A DNA stretch of 64,000 nt from Obelidium mucronatum (Eukaryota > Chytridiomycota > Chytridiomycetes > Chytridiales > Chytriomycetaceae). The stretch is from the NCBI GenBank assembly GCA_025765595.1, contig JAIVFH010000007.1:310001-374000 (forward strand), given 5' to 3'. The position numbers and the translations under genes were made by a program. The notes beneath the pieces are model-generated. The model saw only the letters and a list, made by a program, of their open reading frames with translations. It was not told the DNA's origin and did not search any database. Below, one piece after another: positions 1 to 11,578 of the stretch (position 1 is its first letter; the number at the start of each line of letters is the position of its first letter).

Positions 1-1154
1 AAGTCAATCACATCATCAACGAAATTACAATTCTGTAGAGACCCGAGTTGTTTGAGTTCTTGACGCGCGTATTCTACTTGTGGGGGGCCGTACATTTCTG
101 TTGCGGTTTTCTTCTTGGTGCTGCCGCTACTACTACTACTACTACTACTAGTTCTAGGACAAGTATTATTATCATGATCCCATGGCCCCGCTAATACTGA
201 TACTGCTGGTGGCGACGTTATACTTGCCATACTGTCGGTTTGGATAGGTGATAGTTGTTGTTGCATTGGAAGGACAGAGGTAGTTTTGGTGGCGGTATAT
301 AGGATGGGGTTCTGTTGTTGCGGGGAGACTTGGTTCATTGGTGGAGTTGGGATATGGATTGTGTTGAGCCAGTCTGAGAATAATGGGGTTTGGAAGAAGG
401 AAGGGTTGATGATGGTAGTGGTGATATTTGAAGATGACGAAGAAAGAAGAAGTGGAAGTGGGAGGAAGAGAGGGGGGAGGAAGGGGGTGAGGTAAAGTCG
501 CTGTGGTTGAAAGAGGTGGTGGCGGTGGTTGTGGTAGTATCGTGGCTTGTTTTTCAAGAGGGGATGGAAAGCTGTTACTTCTGCTGACAATTTGGGGGAC
601 GACATCTTGTTGTTGCTGTTGTTAATATTGGCGCCAATGCAAATTGATTCTTGGACTTGAAGGCGAAGCCTTTGTTCGAGTTGAGCAATAACTAAGGCTT
701 GCCGATCAATTTCAGCTTGTTTCAATGAGCACGGAATGCAGTGAGGAAAATCAGTCGCCATTTTGTCCCGTAAGGCTCGATTTTCGGCTTCGAGAGTTGC
801 TAAATGTGTCATGAGGAGTGAGTTTCCGCTTCCATTATTGGAATTTATGAGGGCTTCGTATCTGTCAACTTTTGCTTGTAGCTCCTTTTTTTTTTTTTGA
901 AGTCTTCTTTTAGTCTGACTACAGGGTGTATTTAAAAAGAAATCATCCACCTTTTGATGTTGCTCTTTGCGTTCACGATACGCTTTCTGGGCTTGTCTTA
1001 CTTGGGCGACTCTTCGCTCACTGACTTGTTTCTTCAATTTCTTTCTAGAATGGGTGATAAGGGATGATGACGATGGGCTGCTGCTGTTTTCACTTGTTCC
1101 CGCAGATCTTGTATCGATGCGAAGTAACTTGCTTTGTTCATCGTCGGTTGACAT
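1..1154 (-). CDS. bZIP transcription factor, paralogue 1 (3' end beyond window)
   Basis: First of four tandem paralogues, running off the left edge. The start ATG is at 1154. The first 35 residues are Ser-rich and acidic, followed by a basic region with RRVAQVRQAQKAYRERK, which matches the AP-1/Yap-type pattern AQ-x-R-x-AQ-x-AYRERK. A Lys-rich linker and heptad-like coiled coil follow, then a CxxC motif (CIPC) also seen in two of the paralogues. A long low-complexity stretch rich in His, Pro, Leu and Gln comes next. At positions 1-110 the frame encodes the family C-terminal motif (TATEMYGPPQVEYAR). It is expected to be a nuclear DNA-binding regulator; the target is unknown. Exon borders in the middle are not resolved. 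Confidence 0.7.
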   Translation of the reverse strand, partial: MSTDDEQSKLLRIDTRSAGTSENSSSPSSSSLITHSRKKLKKQVSERRVAQVRQAQKAYRERKEQHQKVDDFFLNTPCSQTKRRLQKKKKELQAKVDRYEALINSNNGSGNSLLMTHLATLEAENRALRDKMATDFPHCIPCSLKQAEIDRQALVIAQLEQRLRLQVQESICIGANINNSNNKMSSPKLSAEVTAFHPLLKNKPRYYHNHRHHLFQPQRLYLTPFLPPLFLPLPLLLSSSSSNITTTIINPSFFQTPLFSDWLNTIHIPTPPMNQVSPQQQNPILYTATKTTSVLPMQQQLSPIQTDSMASITSPPAVSVLAGPWDHDNNTCPRTSSSSSSSSGSTKKKTATEMYGPPQVEYARQELKQLGSLQNCNFVDDVID

Positions 1155-1237
1155 AAGATAGGTTCTGGAATTTCTTTTTGTGAAGCAGGTTCGAAACACA
1201 TTATTGCTTGTCACTTTTTAATATTATTACATTTTAA

Positions 1238-1429
1238 TCACTCCATCGATTGCACACTGTTGAACATGTCAGACTGCAAGAAAAAAAGGAAAGATTTATG
1301 AAGTCACAAGAGAAACAAGAAAAGTGAAAGGGGGAAAAAAGAAACTCACAACATGATAATTATTGATTTCTCTTCCGATTTCAGTTGCAAGAAGGAACTA
1401 GTTCATTTTTTTTTCATTACAAGGGCATT

Positions 1430-1461
<32 letters not shown>

Positions 1462-3042
1462 CAGTACGAGGTGTTAGCAGAAAAAAAAAACTCACCTTGG
1501 TCCTGTCTTCTTCAGAAACGCAATCTCTCAGCAATTTCGCAAACAAGTCAATCATTTTGAAAAAGATGGCTTCCCGTTCGGGTCCCCTTACACGCGTCTG
1601 AGTCCAAAAGAGAGCGCATAGTTCGTTGATATCGGTTGACGAGTTTGTCAGCGATGGAATTCCCGCAATCGCTTCTTTAAAAGGTGCATCTGCTTGTGGT
1701 GGTACTTTTACTAGAGGTGGGATACGAGGTGAGGCAGTCATAGAATCGGCGCCGCTGAGAGTCGGCATATGGGATGAATTATAATAAATATGGTTCTATA
1801 ATTGTTTCAGTTTAAAAAGACTCGAAATCGAAAATTCGACGCGGCAAAAATCTTACAACGTGCAGCTTATTCCTCAATTGTACTTCATCCAAAATCTCCA
1901 TTACTCTCGCACGATCGAGAACACTGCACCCATTTAGAATCTTGTATTTTACAGCAGCGCTTTTGATTATAGATTTCTTGAGTACTGTTCGTTTGGAGCA
2001 GTTTACTTGGCTCTTCATATATTTCCTATTAATAAACATGGAAAAAAAAAAGGCAGCTGCAATGAGCTCCTTACCCAAAATAGCGAAAACATTTCTTCAA
2101 CATGTTTAGATTTCCGTTCAGTCCTTCATTGACGGTAATTCCTTGATTGCTTTCAACGCGTATTCATAGTCAGGAATCCCATACATTTCGACAGCAGTTT
2201 TGATGATTCCGTAGCCCCCGGAATCTGGAAGATAATAAGGCTGTCCGTATTCTGGGACAGGAGCTGTTGATATAGCTACTGATGTTGACGATCCTGTGCT
2301 GGATACAATAGATGATGCTGTTGAGACTTCTTGCGATGGACAAGAACATTCCCACTTGTTGCAAGTACTGCTGATGATGCTGGTGATACTGCTGATGGTC
2401 ATTTTGATGTAGGTTTGGGGGCTGATTGCTGATGGTATTGCGCGGTTTGACTTAAATATGAGAGTGGAGGTTGATTGTTTGGTTGTTGCGGAATCCAAAA
2501 CGATGGAGCGGTGGTTCCCCATCCTCCAGAATTAGTTGCGGCTGATTGCAGGTGTTATTGTTGAAAGGAGCGCTTGATTTTGGTATTGGGGCGGACTCGG
2601 TGAAAGAGATTTTCCTGACTTCGGCGCACAACCTCCACCAGCTAACTGCAATTCCTTTGTTTCGATCGGCACAGTCGGGACATGATCCAGCAACAACGCC
2701 CGCAGAAAGAGACCTTTTCTTGCAATTCTGATACTTTCTCCTTCAACCGCATATTCGACTGTTCCAGCGCCGCCACTTTTTCAATCAGCGCCACAATATC
2801 CTGTGGCTGTGGTTGCGACAGAAGAGAAACTTGGACTTTTAAAGCTGCAACTTGATCTTCGAGAGACTTTACATGATTTTCTTTCCGTTCGCGGTCTGTT
2901 GCGTTGGTGGTGTTATATGTGATTGGGCTGTTTCTGTTTTTTGAGGTTTTTCATTCTACATACATGCTCGCTGCGCGGCTCTAATTTGTGCTGTTCGTTT
3001 CTCAGAGTTTCCACTAGTGTTTGTTGGTTTCCTGCTGCTCAT
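1238..3042 (-). CDS. bZIP transcription factor, paralogue 2
   Basis: Starts at ATG 3042. Exon 1 encodes KRTAQIRAAQRA, then a GT-AG intron (about 2907-2966) splits the next Tyr codon, and exon 2 continues as YRERKENHVKSLEDQVAALK, a textbook bZIP basic region plus zipper. A CPDC motif follows. The C-terminal domain is spread over exons near 2118-2240 (IIKTAVEMYGIPDYEYALK), 1860-2030, 1500-1700 (FKEAIAGIPSLT) and 1340-1395 (FLLATEIGREI), each with a counterpart in paralogues 3 and 4. The frame needs a one-base skip near 2123 (PSMK then TERKSKHVEEMF) and another in the following exon. It may be a functional gene with sequence errors or a decaying copy. The last exon is tentative. Confidence 0.6.
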
Positions 3043-3523
3043 TTTTTTTTTTTTTTTGACGTTATGTTGACTTTTTGAGGTCTCTTCTGTTTTGTTTGGA
3101 GTGTATAGACACGGACTGCACTCTATTGGATTGAGTTGCTTTTTGTACAAGAGCAAGGAAGGCGGAGGGTTTCGTGGTGGGTTTGTCTCCTTTTTTGAAG
3201 CGGAGATTGGTGATCAAAAGATAGCGGATCTTTTTTTTTGTCGAAGGGACACCTTTCTTCCAAAAATAGAAAAAAAAGTAAAAAAAAAGAAAGTAAAAAA
3301 AAAAGGAAACCAATAATCATTTAATTCATAACTTATAAAACCTATAAAAAGTCTTGTCTAAGATATTTAAAAAAAAAAAAAGAAACAAAAAAAGAAAATG
3401 GTGCAGGTTAAAAATAACCTCCAAAAACAAATCAAGGGTGGGATAAGAAAAAAAATGATGGATCGTGCGAGAGGGAGAAGTAAGGAAATTATAATTTAAA
3501 GGAAGGTCAGAATCGCCCCCCAT

Positions 3524-5147
3524 TCACCATCGGTTCAAGCAAAACTCGTCGAATGCTCTCAATAAAAAAACGCGATCTTCCTCCTGGCCATTTCTGGATA
3601 CGTAATCAAGCAGCCTAGTTTTGCACTCGTTCAACTTTTGTCTAAATCCGTCTCGTTCAGAAGGATTGGAAGATTGAGAGAGAAGCCACGAAATGGTGCA
3701 CAGCTCATTTACTTCTTGCGTTGCTGATGAAGAAGCTGCCAGAGTCGAAATACGGCTTATTGCATGTCTAAATCTAGATTCAAGATCTTGAGGACGAGAC
3801 GGCTGTGCCCGTTCGCCGCTGTTTTGCGAGGTGTTGCCCCCGACGAGATATTGCTGATGATTTTGATTCGGATGGAAGGGAAGTGGCTGATAATAATTAG
3901 AAGAAGTTGGTTGCTTGACAGTTGGTTGTGGAATTGTCAACGCGGGCAAAATATTGCCACCAAAAGAGGTTACAGAGGAGCTTGGCGAGCTGTACGAGGA
4001 GCTGGAAGAATTAGATAGATGATTCTACAATGGAAAAATGAAAGTCAGTAACAAGTTGTAATCTCCATTTTTGTCATTTGCTTTTTTTTTGTGTACCATA
4101 TGATTTGCGTTTTTCGCCTCCAAGTCGTCCATTATTTCAATGGCTTTCATTCTGTCATCGGGCGAACAAGCATTCATGACTTTGTACTTGGCGTCAACCA
4201 GCTTGATAATGAGGGTTCTTACTTCTGCGGTATCCGATGAATAAGATTTTTTCTGTAAGGGACGTGCAAGCCCACGGGGGCCCAGATTGTTAGATAACAA
4301 ACTTCATCAAGATTTTTAAGCACAACGTATTGAAAGGGGGAGCTCATACCGAGAGGAGGTCGAACATTGTGTCAAGGTGCTCACTAGCCTGAAGAGATGG
4401 TAAAGATTTGAGTGCCCGCCAATATGACTCAATGTCAAGAGGCCCAAAGATCTCCACCGCCGATTTTATCTTGCCATCCAATAAAGTAGTTGGAAGAAGA
4501 GGATTGTTTGATGCATGTGTGGTAGAGGATGAAGGTTGAGGTTTTAATTGATGTGGCGGCGGTTGTTGTAAATGGTGATGATGATGAAAAGCAGCAGCAG
4601 CGGGCTGTTGGAAAGACACACTGCGGTACTCTGGCTGCTGCTGCTTGCTGCTGCTGCTGTTGGGGCCGTGTCCTGCTCGTACCGCGGGTTGGGTTGCATG
4701 GGTCGGTGTTGTTGCCTTGCCCGAAGTGCTTCAACTTCAGCCTCAGCAGCCAACGCACGCTGCTGCCAATACATAATGTGATGCTCAGGCCTCCTTCAGC
4801 TGTTTTCCCAGAATTTCTCTCTCTTCTTCCAGCTTGGCAGTTGCATGCGGTGGTCCAGCACTTGCTGCCAAAGGCGCCGGCGGTGTGTTTCGCGGGCTCC
4901 TGCCACCATTCCCCTTCAGCGCATTCAGTTCGGCTTCGAGTTGTTTGACGTACTGACTCTGTCGGTCCCGGTACGCTCGCTGTGCCAGTCGAATCTGAGT
5001 CCTTCGCCTCTCAGCCTTTGACATCTGCTCCAAATCTTCGACAGCAGGTCGTTTCCGTTTGGAAGGAGCTGTCCCCTCTGAGTCACTGCAACTCACAGAC
5101 TCTGCCGCCTTTGCCACGTAGTTCGAACTTTGGGGCTTCGGTGACAT
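3524..5147 (-). CDS. bZIP transcription factor, paralogue 3
   Basis: The ATG at 5147 opens an acidic/Ser-rich start and the basic region ERRRTQIRLAQRAYRDRQ with zipper leucines. The frame is open upstream to 5282, but 5147 fits the paralogues better. The ORF stops at 4785; skipping one base there continues the coiled coil (YWQQRALAAEAEVEALRARQ). Gln/His-rich spacers follow. The C-terminal domain is clear: DGKIKSAVEIFGPLD, an intron 4265-4345, then LIIKLVDAKYKVMNACSPDD, an intron ending near 4025, and a last exon with FRHAISRISTLAASS and the terminus FDEFCLNRW. The spacer lies between microsatellite-like GCA/CAG runs whose true frame is uncertain. Confidence 0.65.
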
Positions 5148-5395
5148 GGACCAAGACAAACAGTCAAGAATGAAGATTTTTTCTTGGATTTGATTAGAAA
5201 GTTGGCCAAAAATTGCTAATGTCCCCGCCTTCCCCAATCTCTCATTTGTTTGGACAAAATTTATGAAGAACACTTGCACCATTTATTATGCGGGAAGAGC
5301 TTTTGAATTGAAAGAAGTTATTCCTTCTTTACAAATAGTTCCTTCTATATTTCACAATGTGTTAGTTCATAGACGAAGGATGATAAGGAAACTGT

Positions 5396-6837
5396 TCAAT
5401 TACCCATCCTGGGACTCCTTCTCGTCCCGATTTCTGTTGCGAGCATGAACTGAGTTCGATCATTCATTGAAGTGCACATATTCTGCAACAGTGCTCGACA
5501 GCTCCAGCATCTTAAAGAATCGCTGTTCATGTTGGCCATCCAGCTTACAATCGTACAAGGTATCGCAGAGCTCGTCAATAATATCTTCAGCTCCTTCCAG
5601 CGATTTGATGGCTTTAATGGCCGACCGAAACACTTTCTCACTCCTAACATTCCTCTGATTCGTTGAATCGTTATTACGTCTTGAAGCAACAAAAGACTTG
5701 CGATGCGCCAGGCGTGTTGGAGACGAAGGCCTAAAAGACTTGTGCATTGAAATTTTATCCAAATACAATTGCTGCTTCCTTATTGCGTTCTCGAAGCAAC
5801 GAAAACGTCTCCAAGACCTTTTGCTTATCAAGGATCCCACATGTATCTAAAATCCTTGTACAAAGTCGAACGGTTTCGAAAACCACGGCTTTCAGATCTC
5901 TTCTATCGCTGACGAGGGCGTGGCGGTCACACACATCGAAAAATTCGTCGACTAATTGAATCGATTCTGGTGATTGGAGGGAATCTAGGGACTTTAATGT
6001 GATTCTTCCGAATTCGGTTTCGGCTGGCCCAAAGAGTTGAATAGCGGGAATAAAGTAGTTTTGGTTCATTGTGGTAGTGGTTGTTGCTGGTATTGATCCA
6101 GTGAAAGCCCAATGAAGGGGTCCATTGATTTGAGACATCCATCCATTCATTTGAATTCGATTCTGTATCCATCATTGGGGAACTGTTGTTTGATGTCGGT
6201 ACGGGGGGTACAATTGGCCGGCTCCATCCAGTCTGAACACCAAACTGTGGCGGTGCATGGAAATCACTATTCGAAGCCATTTGCACATTATTCGAGGCAG
6301 CGACAGAGCGGCACTTTTCACACGCTATGGTATTTGGAGTAGTTAGTTGTTGTTGGTGGTGGTGTGATTTCCGAGTGATTTGAATTAGAAGCCAACGACG
6401 AGGAAATCCCCATTTTGAGTTGCGCAACTTCATTTTCGAGATCTTTGATCTTTTGCTCGAGTCCAGCAACAGTATGCTGCTTTCCTTTCTCTGAGTGCTC
6501 GTTGGGCATCTCTGAGTTGGCCTTGGCGCCTGTATTGGTAAGGGATCAAATTATAAGAGCCTTCATAGTTTTAGTTCTTTTGCTGCGTACACTGAAACCG
6601 GCTCTGTGCTTATTTTTCGTCGACCTCGTCCGCTTTTGGGGTTGTAAGGTTTAGGATGTGGCAATGATGATGATGGATCTGGGTTGAAGTCAAGCTGAAG
6701 GCCTGGAGCACCAACAGAGTAAATTCCAGCAGGATGCTTGAATCCCCGAAAAGTCGTTAAAATATATCAATCTGCGAATGAGAGGTTGGTACCTGCAAGT
6801 TACTCATAAGGTCAGGAAACTCTTGCCCACTCTGCAT
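5396..6837 (-). CDS. bZIP transcription factor, paralogue 4
   Basis: The proposed start is MQSGQEFPDLMSNLQ at 6837, followed by introns and a basic patch (GRGRRKIS). The basic region RQGQLRDAQRALRERK lies at 6520-6475 and the zipper GLEQKIKDLENEVAQLK follows one base out of frame at about 6488. A CEKC motif comes next, as in paralogues 1 and 2. The C-terminal domain has LFGPAETEFGRITLKSLDSL, then VFRSAIKAIKSLEGAED and VDEL-type helices. A further one-base skip near 5457 joins EYVHFNE to DRTQFMLATEIG, which matches the end of paralogue 2 (DRTK + FLLATEIG). That homology is why the end is placed at 5396 and not at the TGA at 5460. Confidence 0.62.
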
Positions 6838-7229
6838 TGGGATTAATCTTTTTATAGACCCAATTAAAAAAAAAAGCAGAAAACTGCATAATGTAGATTA
6901 TTTGTTTTCATATAATGTTATCTTATTCCAAGACTGAAGAAGCTAGAACATCAAGAACATAGCAACTCTGTTTTTGAAGGCATAGCTGTGGCTGTGCCAA
7001 CACTCCAAAATAAAAATAAATAAAAAAATAAAATAAAATAAAATGAAAATAAGAAAGCACGCTACAGTAGAAACACAACTCATTTTTAATTTTTTCTAAC
7101 TCTTGAATATTATTTTCCACGTGAATCGACTTATTCAAAATAAACATATTGCAAATTGCAATATGTAATTGAAAAGAATAAATACCAGTCCTATACCTGA
7201 TCCTTCACCACTTCTACAAATCACACAAA
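6838..7229. other. Intergenic stretch, divergent promoter region
   Basis: About 390 AT-rich bases between the divergent starts of bZIP paralogue 4 and the SnoaL-like gene. It holds A/T homopolymers and an (aaaat)n-like run near 7010-7045. No open frame or RNA gene is convincing. It presumably carries both promoters. Confidence 0.5.
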
Positions 7230-7587
7230 ATGGACTTTACCCAAGCCTGGCTCACAGCCTGGAACTCTCACGACCTTGACTTGATTCTCTCCCATTACTC
7301 CCAAGACATTCAATTCACCAGCCCGCTTGCCATTAAACTGCTCAAAGACAACCCAACAGGAATCGTCAACGGGAAAGACGAGTTGCGGGATTACTGGTCC
7401 AAAGGGCTAGCCCTGAATCCTAATCTCAAATTTGAATTGATCAATGTATGTGTTGGAGTTCCTGGAACGCTTTCGATTCAGTACAAGGTCGCTCAGTGTT
7501 GGAAAGGTGGTCATTGAAGTCTTCTGGTTTGAGGATCATCAACATCCAGATATAGTGACAAGATCGATGGCCTTCTATTCAGAATGA
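7230..7587 (+). CDS. SnoaL-like / NTF2-fold small protein
   Basis: An intronless ORF beginning MDFTQAWLTAWNSHDLD, the usual opening of SnoaL-like (NTF2-superfamily) proteins, where W-N-x-HD-x-x-x-I-x-x-x-Y marks the first helices. The remainder (TSPLAIKLL, GIVNGKDELRDYW, IQYK) also fits. The annotated frame would stop at 7517, but skipping one base at about 7506 (TGG AAA g GTG GTC) restores the expected last strands (VVIEVFWFED) and an end SMAFYSE at 7587, giving about 118 residues, the normal length. These proteins form a cone-shaped binding pocket and many lack a known substrate. Exact activity cannot be inferred. Confidence 0.7.
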
Positions 7588-7804
7588 AAACAATTCCAAA
7601 ACGAAGAGAATAAAATCGTTTTAACATGTCAAAGCCTCAAGGTTTATTTTTTGAAACACGACTAACAAGGGGACAGGACCCTTTTCTTTTCGCCAATAAC
7701 AAAAAAAATTGAAAGAGGAAAAAAAAACAACACAAGTGGAAGAGTGGGGTGGATGGGTGTGGGTAAACTAAATTAGAAAAAAAGTCCAAAAACTAAAAGC
7801 AAAT

Positions 7805-9957
7805 TTAGTTGAAGGTCTTTCCGAATTCAGTCAAGACAGCCTTGATCTTCTTGTCGGTTTCTGGAGAGATGGCGTTCTCCTTCTTGATGGACTCAAAGAC
7901 TTCTGGGGCGTTGGCCTGGACGAATGGAACGAGGGCAGCTTCGAAGGCAGTAACCTTGTTCACTGGGACCTTGTCCAAGAAACCGTTGACACCAGAGTAG
8001 ATGATAACGACCATGTGCTTCGACAGGCAGTGGCTTGTACTGAGCCTGCTTCAACAATTCAGTCAAACGGGCACCACGGTTCAACAAGAATTGAGTAGAA
8101 GCATCCAAGTCGGAACCGAACTGAGCGAAAGGCAGCGACTTCACGGTATTGAGCCAAGAAGAGCTTGAGGGAACCAGCAACCTGCTTCATGGCCTTAACC
8201 TGAGCAGCAGATCCGACACGGGAGACAGAGAGACCGACGTTAATGGCTGGACGAACACCCTTGAAGAAGAGTTCGGCTTCCAAGAAGATTTGACCGTCAG
8301 TAATGGAAATAACGTTGGTTGGAATGTAAGCAGACACATCTCCTCCCTGGGTTTCAATAACTGGGAGAGCAGTCATGGAACCTCCACCAAGAGACTTGTT
8401 CATCTTGGCAGCACGCTCCAAAAGACGGGAGTGCAAGTAGAAAACGTCTCCTGGGTAAGCTTCACGACCTGGTGGACGACGGAGAAGAAGAGACATTTGA
8501 CGGTAAGCAACGGCTTGCTTGGACAAGTCATCGTAGATGATGAGGGAGTGCTTTCCGTTGTCACGGAAGTATTCTCCAAAGGCAGCACCAGAGTATGGAG
8601 CCAAGAATTGAAGTGGGGCAGAGTCGGAGGCAGTGGCGGCAACGACAATGGAGTACTTCAAGGCGTCGTTCTCTTCAAGAGTCTTGACGAACTGAGCGAC
8701 AGTGGAACGCTTTTGACCAACGGCAACGTACACACAGTACAACTTCTTGGACTCGTCAGAAGAGGAGTTCCACTTCTTTTGGTTCAAGATGGTGTCAAGA
8801 GCGACGGCAGTCTTTCCGGTTTGACGATCTCCGATAATCAACTCACGCTGACCACGACCAATTGGCACCATGGAGTCGATACACTTGATACCAGTTTGCA
8901 TTGGCTCCTTGACGGATTCACGTGGAATAATACCTGGGGCCTTGACCTGGACACGCTGACGGACAACGTCCTTCAATGGACCCTTTCCATCAATTGGGTT
9001 ACCAAGAGCATCAACGACACGTCCGAGGAGACCAGCACCGACTGGGACGTCGACAATAGCTCCGGTACGCTTGACGATGTCTCCTTCCTTGATGAGACGA
9101 TCGTTACCAAACACGACGATACCGACGTTGTCTGGTTCCAAGTTGAGAGCCATACCCTAATAAACAGACAAACGGGTTAAAAACGCAGATCAACCTTTGG
9201 TCGTATTTTTTCTTTTTCACTTCGTCCGCTCTATTGATCCGTTTTCCCTTATCCCCCGTTTACTGAATTGCCCCATTGCTTCACACAACACACTTCGCGA
9301 TAGAGGAGGGGGCAGTAACTCATAGAAAACGCCATATTAATTTTACCTTGACTCCAGAAGAGAACTCAACCATCTCTTCGGCTTGGACGTTCTTCAAACC
9401 GTAGACACGGGCAATACCGTCTCCGACGGAAAGAACTCGTCCAGTCTCCTGAATATCGAAGGAAGCAGAGGCTCCGAGGATACGCTCTTCGAGGATGGAG
9501 GAAACCTCGGAAGTTCCTAAAAAGAACCAAGGGATCGGTTAGCACATAAACGCCACGAGAAAAAAAAACATCCGACAAGGGTGAGTTGCGGGGGCAGGGA
9601 GGGTGTATGGGGTGCCGTTGGGGTATAGCAGTTTTTTCTTCGCTTTTTTTGCAGTTTTTCGCACCCCTCAGGATATATTTGGGCACTAACCAGGCTTAGC
9701 AGCGTGGGCGACGGCGGCCGAGTTGAAGAGTCTGATTCCGTTGGCGATGCTGGCAGTGGCGACAGCAGGGGCAGCGTTCCTGATGGCCTTGGAGCCCTAG
9801 GAAAAAGGCGTTAAAAGCGCGGCGATCCAAGGCGGTGGCAGCCCGGGCGCGCGGCGTCCAGCGGCACTGGTCCGGCGAAGGCGAACGCGCGCGGGCCAGC
9901 GGGACGGCGACGTACCGAAGACACGGCCAGAGCACGGACAGATCGAAGAGGAAGCAT
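7805..9957 (-). CDS. ATP1: Mitochondrial F1Fo ATP synthase subunit alpha
   Basis: Encodes the non-catalytic nucleotide-binding alpha subunit of the F1 head. Exon 1 (ATG 9957) and exon 2 (9690-9795) give a mitochondrial presequence ([14 protein letters not shown], then an Ala-rich stretch). Exon 3 (9350-9517) carries [20 protein letters not shown]. The large exon from 9155 holds the Walker [10 protein letters not shown], the [20 protein letters not shown] region and the family signature [15 protein letters not shown]. Two frame breaks occur in the C-terminal part. At about 8129, GCC TTT CGC must be read [11 protein letters not shown]; at about 8014, VEA must join [13 protein letters not shown]. 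Both need one base removed. In an essential, highly conserved gene these are more likely sequence errors than inactivation. The product ends TEFGKTFN. Confidence 0.95.
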
Positions 9958-10283
9958 TTGTGGGAAAAAATCAAACTGCGAAAAAGTGAAAAAAGGCGAA
10001 CTCTCTATCTTTTGCCTGCTCTGGCAATAATAAACGACAGATTAAACGGGGCCAACGGAGCACGGGCGGTTGGGAAAGGCATGCAGGCGCAGAGAGTAAA
10101 CGAGAACATGCACGAAAGAGACTTGCCAACAAAGAATTGCGTGTTTCAAAAGAGAGATTAAGATTAAAGATATGGAAGGCGTGATTAATAGATGTATTTT
10201 TTGAAACGCTTCCTCTTGGTGCTGCTGTTGCAGTTTATTCAGTTGAATATTTGCAAATATTTAAAAAACACTTTCAGAATCTA
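9958..10283. other. Intergenic, divergent promoter of ATP1 and CWC15
   Basis: About 325 bases with no gene seen. The adjoining ATP1 intron 1 (about 9800-9912) is strikingly GC-rich (many GCGC/CGCG words) compared with the AT-rich surroundings, resembling a promoter-proximal GC island. The CWC15-proximal part is AT-rich with a GCTGCTGTTG tract at 10220. Confidence 0.4.
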
Positions 10284-11220
10284 ATGACAACAGCAGCACG
10301 TCCAACATGGCTCCCCGCAGTCGGAGGAGGCAGCTTGCGCGACACTGGAGGAGCACCAACTATGCAAGTTTCGAGCAAAGCCTTAAACGCCCATACGTTT
10401 GTCAAACTCAGGTACTTTTCCCCCCCCGCAGTTCTCTTCTCATTCCCTGTTTCACTCTCTAAGTAAACTTGAAACAGACAATCTGGTCAAAACGCTCCTG
10501 GAGAAATTCTGGATCGAAATGAACTCAAAAAGAAGTTGCTGGCGGCTGAACGTGCTGCTGCTATTGCTGCAAAGGGTGGAGTGGTTGTTGATGGTAATGC
10601 TTTTGACTAGACCTCTGAACAGCTCGACATCTGCTTTGAATACTCACAACTCGTTTTTCTTGTATGTGTTTTTGGGAAACAGAGATTGAACTGGAAGAGA
10701 AAAGGAAAGAACTGCCTGAGTGCAAATCTAGATGCCGACGACGATGTAGATGACGACAAGGACTCGGATGATGAAAAGGAAGATAATGATGGCGGCAGTG
10801 ATGACAGTGATGACGACGACAGCGATGATGATGAGGCAGAACTAATGCGAGAGTTGGAAAAGATTAAACGGGAACGTGCTGAAGAAAAAGAACGCATTGA
10901 ACGTGAAAAGAGAGAAGAAGAAGAAAGAGTCAGGGAGGAAGCCATGCTAGCTGGAAATCCATTGCTTAACGGAGGAGGTGCATCTGCTTCTACATCAACA
11001 GCAGTTACAGTCTCTGGAGGGTTTGCCGTGAAGCGACGGTGGGATGAAGATGTTATTTTCAAAAACCAAGCAAGAGGGGTTGAAGAACGTCCAAAGAAGC
11101 GATTCGTGAATGATTTGTTGAGGTCTGACTTTCATCGCAAATTCATGTCCAAGTGTGAGTTTTATACCTTCTTTCATGTTTGCTTCACAACCTAAACATG
11201 TGCAATTAGATGTCCGCTAA
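10284..11220 (+). CDS. CWC15: Pre-mRNA splicing factor Cwc15/Cwf15 (AD-002)
   Basis: A component of the NineTeen/Prp19-associated spliceosome complex. It opens [15 protein letters not shown] with the diagnostic family start MTTA-x-RP-x-W. Exon 1 ends at 10410 (AHTFVKLR), exon 2 is 10480-10595 ([27 protein letters not shown]), and exon 3 from 10682 carries a long Asp/Glu/Ser tract and a charged helix ([20 protein letters not shown]). The final exon completes [12 protein letters not shown], the canonical C-terminus. One extra base near 10719 (CCT GAG t GCA, giving LPE then ANLDADDD) must be removed to join the two halves of exon 3. Length is about 230 residues, as expected. Confidence 0.9.
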
Positions 11221-11578
11221 GGAAGCTAATACCCTCATTGTCCCATCGAAATGTGTTTTCTTGTGGTCAAATAAAATCCGTCATGTTACCAAACTAATGA
11301 AATTTTGTATAGTTTTTGTTGAGTTCATCTCATCCTCTCAGTTTTTCAAAAACAGTGCCTTCAAGTCCCAACGCAGAACGACCATTCATCAAGTGGCGAT
11401 GCTTCACCCGATTCTTGTGCCAGGTGCACTCCAAATGTGCCACCGCTTTGATACCAATCACGTGTTGTGTCACGCGTGGATACTCACAAGATCAACGTGT
11501 GGACATTTCCCCAAAATGGACTTTAAAAGCAGGCAGCAAATCTCTTGAAATCAAATCACCTCTTTTTCCCTCAAGAAA
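11221..11578. other. Intergenic stretch upstream of chitinase
   Basis: About 360 bases. An open frame runs from 11316 into the chitinase frame, but it has no family resemblance and precedes the signal peptide, so it is treated as untranslated leader or promoter. Nothing else is recognised. Confidence 0.4.

Noticed and set aside
8149..9180. 343-codon plus-strand ORF
   Set aside because: Antisense shadow of the ATP1 coding exon; no protein-like motif and explained by ATP1 codon bias.
10686..11195. Separate acidic protein starting at 10686
   Set aside because: It is exon 3 of CWC15 in the shifted frame; the shared C-terminus HRKFMSKYVR proves it belongs to CWC15.
11316..11578. N-terminal extension of the chitinase
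   Set aside because: The open frame upstream is not family-like and would bury the signal peptide; ATG 11579 plus a one-base skip gives a standard secretory start.
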